Below, in pieces: positions 21,003 through 31,779 of a stretch of DNA of 64,000 bases (position 1 is its first letter; every line of letters starts with the position of its first letter). The notes beneath the pieces are model-generated. The model saw only the letters and a program-made list of their open reading frames with translations, was not told the DNA's origin and ran no database searches. Source of the stretch: Selaginella moellendorffii. Lineage: Eukaryota; Streptophyta; Lycopodiopsida; Selaginellales; Selaginellaceae. Location of the stretch: NCBI RefSeq assembly GCF_000143415.4, contig NW_003314323.1:376499-440498 (forward strand), read 5' to 3'. The position numbers and the translations under genes are program-made.

Positions 21003-24000
21003 ACTCCACCACCCATAGACAAAGTTCGATGTCCTCATCGAACGGTGAACCATTTTATAAAGTAACACCCGCATGTGTTACCATTTCCATCCTTGGCGCG
21101 TAGCCAATATTTGTCAATGGCGTGACATTGAAGGCTCACCATGCCTTCTCCATATTCGTCAATGGTTGGACATTGAAGGCTCACCATGCCTTTTGCATAT
21201 CCTCTAAGGAGGGTAGTCTCTCCAACTTAGAGACTGATTGAACCACACATAGTGGTTCTCTCCTTTTATTGGTTTAGTTCTCGCTAAACCTCTTAGAGAC
21301 CCTTCTCTAAGTCAATCCCACTACTCCTTCTCGAGTAGTCTCAATTTCCATCTATTGAACGTTTGCACCTTGGAACTTTTACTCTTTTGACTTTTGGAAG
21401 TCAATTTCCTAGGTGTCTCCAACACCTTGCATTGCACAGATTGTGCAACTCCACTTCCCTATCCTAGGAAGTTCATTACTTGAGGGCACCATCATCCTCT
21501 CTTCTATTTCGTGCCAAAGTTCCAGTTATCATACTTTGTGCTAGGGCTGTTCATGGCCCTATCATTTGGCTACCTTACCGCTCCCTCCCTTGGAGCTTCC
21601 ACTTTCGCCAAATCGGAGCATTTCGGAATCCTTCCTTGGAAACACACTTCCTTTCCCGCAACTTGTTAGCGTCCAACACATTAGTGTTCCTCGCCTAACT
21701 TTGTCACTTGGATTCCTTCCAAGGGATTCCACGGCCCTATCTTGGCCACTCATCTTTTGCTCCTATCCGTTGATTGTTGCACCAAGCAACATCGAATCTC
21801 TACCTCCCTCCTTGAGGTATTATTTCGGTTCCATAGCAAAGACTCTTCTTTGCCAAGTCCAGAGGATGTTCACCCCTAGTACGTCTCTTTAGCATCTTCT
21901 GCTATGGGCTCTATCCACGGCCCAACTTCGTGACCCTCCCATGGGTCTTTTATAGAGACTACTTTCCTCGGACTCACTATGCCATCGCATGGACATACTT
22001 TATTTCCCTTAGGTGCTCTTCCCACTTGGTCATCACAACCAAGCCACACCACCTTAAACAGTTCAATTTCAACATTTTAAACCCGGAACTTCATTCCTTA
22101 GCCAACCAAGGACCTTGTCCTTATCTAGCCATAAGATCACCTAGTGATTTCACCTTGGCACCTTAACAGAGTTGCCAAGAGGTACTTGGTCTTCTAGACC
22201 TCCAAGTTGTTGACTATAACCCCGGGGGCATCCCCCACGCTTGGCGGTGCACCCAAGCCAGCCCTTACGGCAAAGGGTTCATAGCAACTGAGATTAGGTG
22301 TCCCCATCTCACTCACCACGACCTTGGTGCCACTTGCACCAAAGCGTTCAAGTTAGATATGCCGAGCTTTCACTCTAAGCAATCTAACCGTGCATCACGA
22401 CTCCGAGGCATCCCTCGCTTGGCGGTGTGCCCAAACCAGTCTCCCCACTGAGAGTCCATGACCACCGAAATATGAGTGTCCTCATATTCCAAACCATCAC
22501 CACGCCCTAGTGATTTGGGACTCGAACCCAAGCACTAGAGGGTCGGGACTCGAACCCAACCTCCGTATATGCATCTACGGACGGCATCACACAAGATGCC
22601 TGGCGTGACTCCCCACGCCGGTGCACCAACTTATTTTTAAAGCGCGCTACAAATCACAGCTTAGGAACCTAGTTCCTTCGCACTGCCAAGTCCTCTCACT
22701 TGACAAGCCTGTGATCATGCATGGACTCCTCCATGCTCGGCCCCATGGCCCACCCTTTTTGAAGTTATCACCTTCAACTAGGGTATTTGTTCCCCCGACG
22801 TGCCAATCTCGCTTGGCAAGTTCTCCGACCACTGTAACATGGTTCCTGCATAAGCGTGAAAGTCCTTGACCATCGACTTTCGTTCAAAGCCCTCTCTTTG
22901 AACACTCGGGAACTACTTTCCTAACCTTGATAGCCTTGCCTCATGGCAAGCTTCAAGACCACGCTTCTGCTGCGCCACTCTGATTTCGCGCGTTCCATGA
23001 ACCATTTACACTTGGCCTTTCTAGGTACTAAGCTACCTAGAATCGTCTTTGGGAACCTTGAAGGAACTCTGTCCCTCAGCTTGCTAAGGCCTCCCTTTTG
23101 CAAGCCTTCCAAATGCCACATAGTCTAACATGGACAATTCCATAACTTAGACTCTCCATGGCATCACGGTTGCTAGCGGCAACACCCTCGAGCCCCCACT
23201 TGATTCCCCACTCCCAGCTGGCATAACCAACCTTGGTTATGCCCTTCGATTTCTATGGTTCAGTTCCATCCCAATACTACTTGCCTTTGGCTTCACAGCT
23301 TTCCTTCGGTCATTCTCCTCCAGATCAGGAGGATAGCTTTGCACTTTCTATCATGCCTTAGCAAGTATTCTTAGGGATGAACCTACCCAATAGCCCAGGG
23401 AGTGGTTCCTCAATCCGGGTATGCTCACTTTATAATCCCACACACTGGGATTACATTGTTACTTATGGGCCTTTACATGCCCATCACTAGCCTTGCCAAA
23501 ATTCCATTTTTGGCTTTGTCCAACTTGGGTAGACAGTCCTCTCCTGTCTCCGCAACCTTGGACATTTGGATAGCACCTTCTATCCATCATTCGCTAGGGA
23601 CTTAGTCCCTTGGGCTTTATCCATTGCCCTCGCGACATCAAACACCACCTTCTGGTGTTCTAGAGTGTTTAGGTGTCCCAATGATGGCTTTCTTGACAAT
23701 GAGTATTTCCTTTTATGACATTGACTTACTATATCGCAACACAAGCAACTTATCCCTCGTAAGGGTATATCCAACTTCCCTATGCTATTAAGAAGTCTTG
23801 GGTAGCTACCTTCTACCCGTTTAACCAGTTATTTTGCACCTCTTGCTTAGTTGCCCCATAGTTGTCAAGTCCTACAACTCATTGCTTGGTGCTTTCACAC
23901 CTCCATCATTATCTGGGTCACCACACTCCAACTGCATGCTCTGCAGCTTAGGCTATGCCATTCCCATTTCTATTGGGATTCCTTTGGCAAGGGGTTCTCA

Positions 24001-25104
24001 TGAACCCACCAACATAGCCTCAAGGTATCACACCTTGGCACATTTGGTGTCTCCACACCATCGGCTCCACGAGCCTACCTCTATGACACTTTCCCTTCGT
24101 GTCTAAGTCTTTTGCCAAGACCAACACCGCCCTTTCTCATGCCAACCATCCGTTAGCACTGCACCATAGAGGTCACACACAACTTTGTGTCAAAGTTGTT
24201 TTCTTCTGGGAACACCTTTCCCATAACTTTAGCATGGCACATTTTGCCATCGATGAGATACCCTCTGTTCTCATCCTTGGATCCTTCGATCCCCCCCCAT
24301 CCTTTGTGGGGTACAACACACCTCAGTCCAAACGCTTCCATCAGTCCTTTTAGGACCATCCCTTGACTCTACTTGAGTCATCTAGCAGTTTTGGACTTGG
24401 TTAATCCACAGACCCGTAAGGTCCTACTTGTGAGGCACTAGCTCACTGGAATACACTTCTTGCATTCCTGTCCTACTCAAAAGGACTATTTTCACAAGTG
24501 TTACTCCGACACTTGATTTTGTTCTCTGGGGGCAACCTTTGCCCCTTAGGACTACTTGTCCATGTGATGAGAACACCAACTCATCCACTTAATACACCCC
24601 CAACTCCTTGGGTTGTTCCAGCATTTATTAGTGGTAGCCCCGGCTACCTTTTCAAGGACTTGAGTCCTCTTCCGTATTTGACCTCCCACGGTCATTACTT
24701 CTGGTCTCACATTCATGAGCACCAACCTCAACTTTATGAGGAAAATCTTGTGACTCCTTTATTGCTTTGGAGTCTTTATCTATCCCGTGATCCCAATTGT
24801 AGTTGTTTACCACAACTACATTAACCAGTTTGCTAAGTCAAACGCTCATCTGGATCACATCCTCAACTCTTTGAGGAAAACCATATACTGTTCCCAAGAT
24901 CCCAAAGTCGTTCCATTATTGGCCCTTTTCTATCCACCACCTCGTCTACAAGTTCACACATGAACTGTAATGGAGAGCCATGTCTTCCCGACTTGCTACT
25001 CCTCAAGGATAGGCCCACTCCTCGGACCTTCCGATGCCAACACTAGTGGTGATATACTTGAGCACCAATAAAAGTCGGACTAAGGAACAGCTCCGATACC
25101 AAGT
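21003..25104. other. Interior of the LARD-like element, non-coding
   Basis: About 4.1 kb, rich in CTTGG/CCAAG words, with no open frame above about 110 codons and no recognizable retroviral protein on either strand. On the minus strand near 22518-22560 two copies of GGGTTCGAGTCCC each form a T-arm-like hairpin and match the pol III B-box; no complete tRNA was found around them. Confidence 0.7.
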
Positions 25105-26106
25105 TGTAAGCGACTAAATTTCCCATTCTACTTTAGTCACTTAACCACACCTCTGACCACTTGGAGGAGTCTCATTCACAACCTCCATAAGTCCAATCCA
25201 GGACTTGGGACTTGCTAGCCCCGAGAATGGCATCCATGCCACTCAACATTTGCACTTGGTCCAAGTGCTCCACGTGTCCGATCCCATGACCGACACTCAA
25301 AGGTACCACCGACATAGCAGCCCGTTATGCTAAGGCCATGCCCAATCACCTTTGCCACACTGGTAGTCCAATACCACTTGCATCACCGTCTTGGCTCTCC
25401 AAGACTAGGCATACTATCCGTGAGTGGTCATCTCAGATCCACTCCTTAGCATCCTTAGGATGCCCACCGACAAGGGGAATAGCCTTCCCCAATATCCCTC
25501 TGTCAGTCCCCACTAAGTCCCTTTCTGCCCCTGGCCGTGTTTGCCAACACTGCCACTGGATCGAGACCCACAGGCCCGACCACTAAGTCCCACGGTCCTC
25601 TGGGACTTCCTCACCACACGACTGTGTCCTTGGTCACTACCCCAGAGGACTGCTCCTCTTCCTTTCCACAGTCTGGGCCTTTGGGACAACATCTCAGAAC
25701 ACCGTGGCCTTACGCGAGCCACCTGGGTACTCTCCTCGCCTTCTGCCTTTGGGTGCTCTAGCCATGGGCTTAGAGCGGGTTCCGTTGAGCCACACCAGGT
25801 ATCCAAGTAGGTAGTGCCACCCACACTTGGACTGGGAGCATCGGCCAGTCGATCTCCCGGGGGAACTAGAGCCGGCTCTTGAACACTTCACCAAACTACC
25901 CCGCTTGTCGGTCTGTGTTCACTCTAGTCTTGGACTTCCCAGTGGGCAGCTCATCACCCAACACTGGGTCCGGCCTTCCTGGGCCAAACTGGCCTTTCCT
26001 GGCCAAACTGGCTCCACTGCAGTCCTCCCCCTACTATACTTTTGGAGCTCACCAAACCCCCCAGGGTCTGGGAGACGAACGCTTTGGGCTTTCACCCTCT
26101 CAGGCT

Positions 26107-26206
26107 CCGGACTCGGACTCGGACTCGGACTCGGACTCGGACTCGGACTCGGACTCGGGCTCGGGCTCGGTCTCGGCCTCGGCCTCGGTCTCGGTCTCGG
26201 TCCCGA

Positions 26207-26238
<32 letters not shown>

Positions 26239-26715
26239 CCGGTCTCGGTCTCGACTTCGGACTCCATCTCGGACTCCATCTCGGACTCCATCTCGGACTC
26301 CATCTCGGGTCCATCTCGGGTCCATCTCGGACTCCATCTCGGACTCCATCTCGGGTCCATCTCGGACTCCATCTCGAACTCCATTTCGGGTCCCTCTCGG
26401 GTCCACCTTGGACTCCATCTCGGACTCCATCTCGGGTCCATCTCGGACTCCATCTCGGACTCCATTTCGGGTCCATCTCGGGTCCACCTCGGACTCCATC
26501 TCGGACTCCATCTCGGACTCCATCTCGGACTCCATCTCGGGTCCATCTCGGACTCCACTTCGGACTCCAACTCGGGTCCACCTCGGACTCCACTTCGGAC
26601 TCCTTCTCGGACTCCATCTTGGGTCCATCTCGGACTCCACTTCGGACTCCAACTCGGGTCCATCTCGGACTCCACTTCGGACTCCAACTCGGGTCCATCT
26701 CGGGTTCATCTCGGA
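26107..26715. repeat. Hexamer/dodecamer tandem array inside the LARD right LTR
   Basis: Same structure as the array at 20131-20772. The opening GGACTC run has about half as many units, and the 12-mer tract gains or loses single units, which accounts for the roughly 30-bp length difference between the LTRs. Outside the array the two LTRs are nearly identical. Confidence 0.88.
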
Positions 26716-26998
26716 CACTCCCACGTGTCATGTGTTGGCCCTTTTGGGTCTCTTTTTGGAGCCTCGCCTTTTACTCGCTTCGTGCTCGTTCCTCGAGCAC
26801 TTCGTTGGGAGTTCCACTCCCGCTCTTGACTTTTCAAGTCGGAGCTTTTGGTCCAAACGTGTTACGCTCGTTTGGCTCTCGCTTCGGCCACTACCATGTG
26901 GCGCCCTTCCGGCTCCACTTTGGGGCCTAGGGATTTTGTGTCTCACAATCTTGAAGAGAACCCTGATGGTCTTCTATTATCCCGAGAGGAGGGGATGA

Positions 26999-27173
26999 TG
27001 TGAGGGCCAAGTGTACGGTTACGATGCTGTATACTAATATTAGCGTAGTGGGATTTTGGTAGCCGTTGGATTGGTTTCAATCTGGACCACTCGCTCCTAT
27101 ATATAAACTAGGGTTTTTGGGCTAATTGATATGGACATTTCTGTATTCCCTTTCCATATTCCAAGCACTCACA
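26999..27173 (+). repeat. 3' LTR of the gypsy-type element
   Basis: 175 bp, TGTGAG...CTCACA, preceded by the purine-rich tract GAGAGGAGGGGATGA. Retains TATATATAAAC near 27098-27108, which is missing from the 5' LTR. Confidence 0.88.
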
Positions 27174-28044
27174 TCAATAATTTTTAAAGAACTTTAATTT
27201 TCTTTACGTAACATAAGTTATAAAAGTTTAAAAATATATTCTTTTTTAATTCTTTAAAAATCTTGATAAAAGAAATTAATAAAAAACATTATGCACTATA
27301 CAGTTATTTATAATTATAATTAATAAAAAAATTATATATATAAATATAGTTAAATTACATTATTTATTGCTTTCTAATCCAAAATAACAATTCCTAACAA
27401 ATACTTGAAAATGTTTTTAACAACATTTTAGTAAACTTCTCCTAGATTCTTGAGAATTGTTAATATAAATTTTCTAAATTTTATAATTTTAGCTAAGAAC
27501 TGTAATTTATTCCCAAAAAAATAACTATATTATTTTTACTACTTAAATATGCAAATTTAATTAATTATTCTTCATTTGTGATTCTTAAAATTTTTCCTTC
27601 TATCAATTGCATAAGTTGTCAATTGTTTATAAAGTCTTATTTCTTTAATCATACATTTGATATAAGTAGCAGGTATTCTAAATTTAAAAATTAGTTTTTA
27701 GCTCAAAATAATTTCTTAATTGAAATAATTGTTATATTAAGTTATCTAAGTACTATTTCTGAGTTTGTAATCAGAAAAACGTTTGATAGTGTGTCCAGCT
27801 CGTTCAGCTGATTTAGATGTTTTCCATTGTTAAATATCTTGTGCACAGGAATCATGCATTTCTCCCATTGTGCTCCACACTCCAAGTTGTTATAATTCCC
27901 AGATCTATTTCGTATCGCAGAGTGGATGGAAAGACACTTCAGGGACACATGAGTGGATGGTTTTGCTTATTTTTGTATCCTATACATGGAGAGAGGCATA
28001 CGAATCAATGTTAGAGATTAGGGCTCTTGATAAGGCCTCGATCT
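27174..28044. other. AT-rich intergenic region
   Basis: Very AT-rich sequence after the target-site repeat of the gypsy element, with poly-A/T runs and no gene I can support. From about 27770 the base composition rises towards the PPR3 promoter. Confidence 0.6.
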
Positions 28045-28140
28045 GGATCTCCAGATCGATTGCCCGCGCGGCAAAATCCCCCGCATTTCCAATGTCCCCA
28101 AGTGACTAGAATTCTCAGCTCCATGGCCAGGCATTCTAGC
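28045..28140 (-). pseudogene. Relic of the PPR2 N-terminus
   Basis: Matches 13319-13440 (start codon region and first about 40 codons of PPR2, plus the conserved upstream stretch CCATGGCCAGGCATTCTAGC) but has a deletion of about 22 nt and a 3-nt gap, so the frame is lost. It ends only a few bases before the start of PPR3 on the other strand, in the same divergent geometry as PPR2 and its upstream relic. Confidence 0.75.
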
Positions 28141-28146
28141 TAAGTT

Positions 28147-29634
28147 ATGAGCGGCAATACTTCCACCAATTTCGCCTCTCTTTCACCTCCGCGGGCTCGA
28201 TCCTCTTCTGGCACTGCCGACGATCTCGCCCGGAGGATCCGTGCCAGCGGCGAGTCCAAGCATCTGGCTGAGGCAAACCGACTGGACGCCGAGATCGCAG
28301 TAAGCAGCGAGCATCGCCGGGACAGATATCTCGCCAATCTACTGATCGAGGCGTTTGGAAAATGCGAGTGCCTGGCATCCGCGCGGAGGGTCTTTGACTC
28401 GATCGATGAGCCAAACATCTTCTCATGGAGCATCATCATCTCCGCCTATGCCCAGAATGGGCAAGTGGAGATTGCGAGGGACTTGTACGAAGGAATGCCT
28501 ACTAAGAATGTGATCTCCGGGAACGCGCTCATAGCGGCATATGCCCAGAGCGGGAATATCCAGGCCGCCACGTCGATGTTTCGAGTGATGACTCAGCGCG
28601 ACATTGTGACGTGGAATACCCTGCTGGCCGCATATTCCCAGCAGGGGCATCTGGCAGATGCGAAGAGAACCTTTGGTTCTATGCCCGAGAGAGATGTAGT
28701 ATCGTGGACGACAATGCTGGGAGTCTACTGTCAAGATGGGAATCTTGAGGGATCCGAGAGAATCTTTCGCTTGATGCCTGAAAAGAATATTGCGTCGTGG
28801 AACGCGCTCATGGCCGCATATACCCAAAACAGGCATCTTGATGGTGCTAAAGAGACGTTTGCTTTGATGCCTTACAGGAATCTCGTTTCGTGGACGACGC
28901 TAATGGAGGCTTATGCAAAATCCGGGAATCTTTCAGATGCCAAGGAGACGTTCGACCAGATGCCGGAAAGGAATCTTGTGTCGTGGACAGTCATCCTGCT
29001 AGCATATGCCCAGCTTGGGCATATGGACAATGTCCGCGAGATGCTGGATGAGATTCCCCAGACGGACTCGGTGCTTCTGACTGCCATGATCACGTCATTT
29101 GCCCGCAGTGGACATCTGATGGAATCCAAAGACATCTTCTTCGGCAGGATGAAAGGGTGCAAGAGCCTCGTCTCGTGGAACGCAATGCTGGACGCGTACG
29201 CGCTGAACGCGTGCTACGAGCAAGCGCTGAAGCTGCTCGAGTTCATGAGCTGGGAGGGCGTCCGGCCCGACGCCTTCACCTTCGTCACCATTCTCACGGC
29301 GTCGAGCCACCTGGGCGAGATCGAGAGGTGCAGAGAGGCTTTCGTCTCCATGGCGCAGGATCACGGGATGACCCCGGAGCTGGAGCATTACAGCTGCATG
29401 ATCGACATTCTTGGGCGCGGTGGGCGACTTGACAAAGCCGAGGATCTCATCCGAAACATGCCGTTTCAGCCCGAGCCGGTCCTGTGGCTCACTCTGCTGG
29501 CTGCGTGTAAGATGCACGGGGACTTGGATCGAGCAGCTCGCATTGGAGAGGAGGTGTCGAGGCTGGATCCTCAGCGCGGATCTACGTATCTGCTGCTTTC
29601 AAGTGCCTTTCAAAAAGATAGTTGTTCCACATAA
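28147..29634 (+). CDS. PPR3, S-type pentatricopeptide repeat protein
   Basis: Intronless, 495 residues, ATG at 28147. A Ser/Pro/Thr-rich N-terminus of about 40 residues could serve as an organelle targeting peptide (inference). About ten 31-residue S-type repeats follow (DVVSWTTMLGVYCQDGNLEG, NLVSWTTLMEAYAKSGNLSD), then one longer L-like repeat (GVRPDAFTFVTILTASSHLG), CMIDILGRGGRLDKAEDLI and an E1 motif (VLWLTLLAACKMHGDLDRAA). No DYW domain. Its stop is only 57 bp before the start of PPR4. It is the intact right half of a divergent pair whose left half survives here only as a PPR2 relic. Confidence 0.88.
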   Translation: MSGNTSTNFASLSPPRARSSSGTADDLARRIRASGESKHLAEANRLDAEIAVSSEHRRDRYLANLLIEAFGKCECLASARRVFDSIDEPNIFSWSIIISAYAQNGQVEIARDLYEGMPTKNVISGNALIAAYAQSGNIQAATSMFRVMTQRDIVTWNTLLAAYSQQGHLADAKRTFGSMPERDVVSWTTMLGVYCQDGNLEGSERIFRLMPEKNIASWNALMAAYTQNRHLDGAKETFALMPYRNLVSWTTLMEAYAKSGNLSDAKETFDQMPERNLVSWTVILLAYAQLGHMDNVREMLDEIPQTDSVLLTAMITSFARSGHLMESKDIFFGRMKGCKSLVSWNAMLDAYALNACYEQALKLLEFMSWEGVRPDAFTFVTILTASSHLGEIERCREAFVSMAQDHGMTPELEHYSCMIDILGRGGRLDKAEDLIRNMPFQPEPVLWLTLLAACKMHGDLDRAARIGEEVSRLDPQRGSTYLLLSSAFQKDSCST

Positions 29635-29691
29635 AACTCAAGAGTGTCTTGCTGCTACTATCAAGTTGCCACTATACTTATAAATGGATAG

Positions 29692-31779
29692 ATGAAAAGA
29701 TGCAAGACTTTAAAAAGAGAGTATCTAAGCTTTGATGATCTCAGGTCATATGGTGCTGCATTGCAACAGGTGATTCATTCCAAAGACCTCTGTCGAGCAA
29801 AATCAATTCATGCAACGCTTAAGGACAAGCAGCAAGATGGAAACACATTCCTTGGGAATCTCCTGGTGCAAATGTACGGAAGCTGCGGCAGCATTAAGGA
29901 ATCGAGGCTGGCCTTCGATACCATCCAGCGGAAAAACGTCTTCTCATGGAACATCATGGTGTCCGCATTTGCCCACAATGGGTATTTGCAGGAAACTATG
30001 GCGGCCTTTGGGAAAATGCCGTCACACAACGTTGTGTCGTGGAATGCAGTGGCGGCAGCGCTGGTTCAGAGTGGGAGCTTGGAAGACGCACGGCAGGTGT
30101 TCTTGAGGATGCCCGAGAAAAACCTCGTGTCATGGAATGCTCTTCTTGGTTTATATGCCCAGGCAGGGCATCTGGTGGACGCGAAGCAGATCTTTGATGA
30201 GATGCCCCAAAGAGACGTTGTATCATGGAACACCCTTCTGTCAACCTTTGGACACGACAGAAAGCAACATTCTATTGATTCCGCAATGCTCGTGTTTGAT
30301 CGAATTCCGCAGCACAGCGTCGTAACTTGGAATTCAGTGATTACCGCGAATGCCTTGGCAGGACATCTTGACACTGCCAAAGCTCTGTTTTTTGGAATGC
30401 CGGAGAGGGACGCTGTCTCTTGGAACTCCATCGTTTCTGGTTTCGTGCAAGGCGGGCGGATAGCCGACGGCAAGATCATCTTCCAAAGAATGCCATTCCA
30501 GGATCTTGTATCACGGAACGCTGTGGCAGCGGCAGATGCCAAGGAAGGGGATCTTTCCGTCGCCTTGCGGCTGTTCGAGCAGACCCGCAGCGCGATCATG
30601 GGCACGGCGCTCATCTCCGCCTACACCGCCTCCAATCGCCTCGAGGAAGCGCGCAAGATCTTTGCGATGATCCAAGACCAGGACGTAATCTCCTGGACGA
30701 GCATGATCGCGGGCTGCGCAGCGAACCAGCAGCTGGGCGAAGCGAGGCTGCTCTTCGATCGAATACCGCAGCGCGACACCATCTCCTGGACCTCGATGAT
30801 CGCATCCTACGCCCAGGCCGGGGACCTCCAAGAATCCATGAGCCTCTTCTCGGCGGCGCCCCATCGCGATGGCGTCTCCTACAATGCCATGATCCAGGCC
30901 TACGTCGTGAGTGGCAAGCTCAATCAAGCCCGGGCGTTCTTTGAGCAGATGTGCGTGGATGGGCAGCACAATCCCGGATCCTGGAACACGATCATCGCGG
31001 CATACTCTCAAATCGGCCAGAGCCAGGAAGCGCTGAGAATCTTTCGCCGAATGGATCTGGAGGGCGTCCCAGCGAACGGCATTACCCTGATTTGCGCACT
31101 GGATGCTTGCACCAGCATCGCGGCGCTGGAGCTCGGCAGGATCATCCATGCCCACGCCATTGCCGCGCGGCTCTTCCGCGACGTTGGCGTCGCGACGCAG
31201 CTCATCGACATGTACGCGAAATGCGGCAAGCTCCGCGACGCGCGGCGCGTCTTCGATAAAATGGAGGAGCGAAACACACTGACGTGGAACACGGTTATTG
31301 CGGCGTACCAAGGCCATGGTCAGAATCCGTGCGACCGTACAGGTCACGTTTTGGGCCTCTTTCTGGCCATGATGAGCGAGGGATTCGAACCCAGCGACGT
31401 GACAATGCTTAGCGTGATCTCTGCGTTTAGTCACGCTGGGCTCTTGGAAGAGAGCTCGCATTACTTTGTTTCGAGCTCCTGGGATTTTGGAGTGGTGGTG
31501 AAGCTCGATCACTACCAGTGTGTGATTGATCTCTTGAGCCGGCTTGGAGAGCTGGGGACTGGCGAGGAACTCGTCGAGAGAATGCCGTTTGAGCCTGACT
31601 TAACTGCGTGGAAAACGCTGTTAAGCGCATGTAGAGTTCATGGAGATTGTGAACGAGCTGCGAGAGCTGCTGTGAATATTTTGGAGCTTGATCTGGACGA
31701 TGGTTCTATTTATGCACTATTGGCTAACACCTACACATCCGATTTGGAGTTAAAAACTTCAAACCAAACAATGCATTAG
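29692..31779 (+). CDS. PPR4, S-type pentatricopeptide repeat protein
   Basis: Intronless, 695 residues, ATG at 29692 (MKRCKTLKREYLSFDDLRSY). The N-terminal ALQQVIHSKDLCRAKSIHAT resembles the leader of PLS-class proteins. About 13 S-type repeats follow, then a longer P/L/S-like stretch (GVPANGITLICALDACTSIA, LGRIIHAHAIA, LIDMYAKCGKLRDARRVFDK) and an E1 motif (LTAWKTLLSACRVHGDCERA, LDDGSIYALLANTY). This is the only one of the six that keeps a clear classical L-S pair before the E motif. No DYW domain. It follows PPR3 in the same orientation at very short spacing, so the two may share transcripts. Confidence 0.88.
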   Translation: MKRCKTLKREYLSFDDLRSYGAALQQVIHSKDLCRAKSIHATLKDKQQDGNTFLGNLLVQMYGSCGSIKESRLAFDTIQRKNVFSWNIMVSAFAHNGYLQETMAAFGKMPSHNVVSWNAVAAALVQSGSLEDARQVFLRMPEKNLVSWNALLGLYAQAGHLVDAKQIFDEMPQRDVVSWNTLLSTFGHDRKQHSIDSAMLVFDRIPQHSVVTWNSVITANALAGHLDTAKALFFGMPERDAVSWNSIVSGFVQGGRIADGKIIFQRMPFQDLVSRNAVAAADAKEGDLSVALRLFEQTRSAIMGTALISAYTASNRLEEARKIFAMIQDQDVISWTSMIAGCAANQQLGEARLLFDRIPQRDTISWTSMIASYAQAGDLQESMSLFSAAPHRDGVSYNAMIQAYVVSGKLNQARAFFEQMCVDGQHNPGSWNTIIAAYSQIGQSQEALRIFRRMDLEGVPANGITLICALDACTSIAALELGRIIHAHAIAARLFRDVGVATQLIDMYAKCGKLRDARRVFDKMEERNTLTWNTVIAAYQGHGQNPCDRTGHVLGLFLAMMSEGFEPSDVTMLSVISAFSHAGLLEESSHYFVSSSWDFGVVVKLDHYQCVIDLLSRLGELGTGEELVERMPFEPDLTAWKTLLSACRVHGDCERAARAAVNILELDLDDGSIYALLANTYTSDLELKTSNQTMH

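Larger units (their letters stand above)
19130..26947 (-). mobile_element. LARD-like non-autonomous LTR retrotransposon nested in the gypsy element
   Basis: Two near-identical LTRs (19130-21002 and 25105-26947) flank about 4.1 kb without long open frames. A perfect 5-bp target-site duplication ATCTT is at 19125-19129 and 26948-26952. The sequence just left of the right LTR (GCTCCGATACCAA) is the complement of an initiator-tRNA-Met primer site with one mismatch, so the element is read on the minus strand and its 5' LTR is the right-hand one. Long LTRs plus a non-coding interior fit the LARD class, which depends on proteins of autonomous elements. I counted six substitutions by eye between the LTRs outside the repeat array, so insertion is recent compared with the host element. 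Confidence 0.85.
13731..27173 (+). mobile_element. Ty3/gypsy-type LTR retrotransposon, old, with two insertions inside
   Basis: Bounded by related LTRs (13731-13895 and 26999-27173) that begin TGTGAGGGCC and end CTCACA, with a 4-bp target-site repeat TCAA at 13727-13730 and 27174-27177. Between them lie a broken gag (from 14129), a broken pol in the order protease, reverse transcriptase, RNase H, integrase (the Ty3/gypsy order), and a purine-rich tract just before the 3' LTR. The LTRs differ at many positions, roughly a tenth by eye, so the element is old. It is interrupted by a TRIM in gag and by a 7.8-kb LARD-like element after the integrase. No good tRNA-Met primer site was seen after the 5' LTR. 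Confidence 0.88.

Noticed and set aside
19852-21065. Open frames of 200-377 codons in several frames on both strands, rich in GLGLGL, DSDSDS, RTRTRT, SPSPSP
   Set aside because: They arise from 6- and 12-bp tandem units inside an LTR, recur in the second LTR with different lengths, and extend into clearly non-coding LTR sequence.
25827-26998. Same set of long repeat-driven frames in the right LTR
   Set aside because: Same cause as in the left LTR; no conserved start, domain or codon bias.
13319-28380. The duplicated PPR junction as target-site duplication of the retrotransposon
   Set aside because: The element has its own 4-bp target repeat (TCAA) directly at the LTRs, and the duplicated segments lie about 170 bp or more outside it with unrelated sequence between.
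31375-31400. GGATTCGAACCC, a tRNA T-arm-like string
   Set aside because: Lies within an intact PPR4 codon run (EGFEPS) with no tRNA fold around it.
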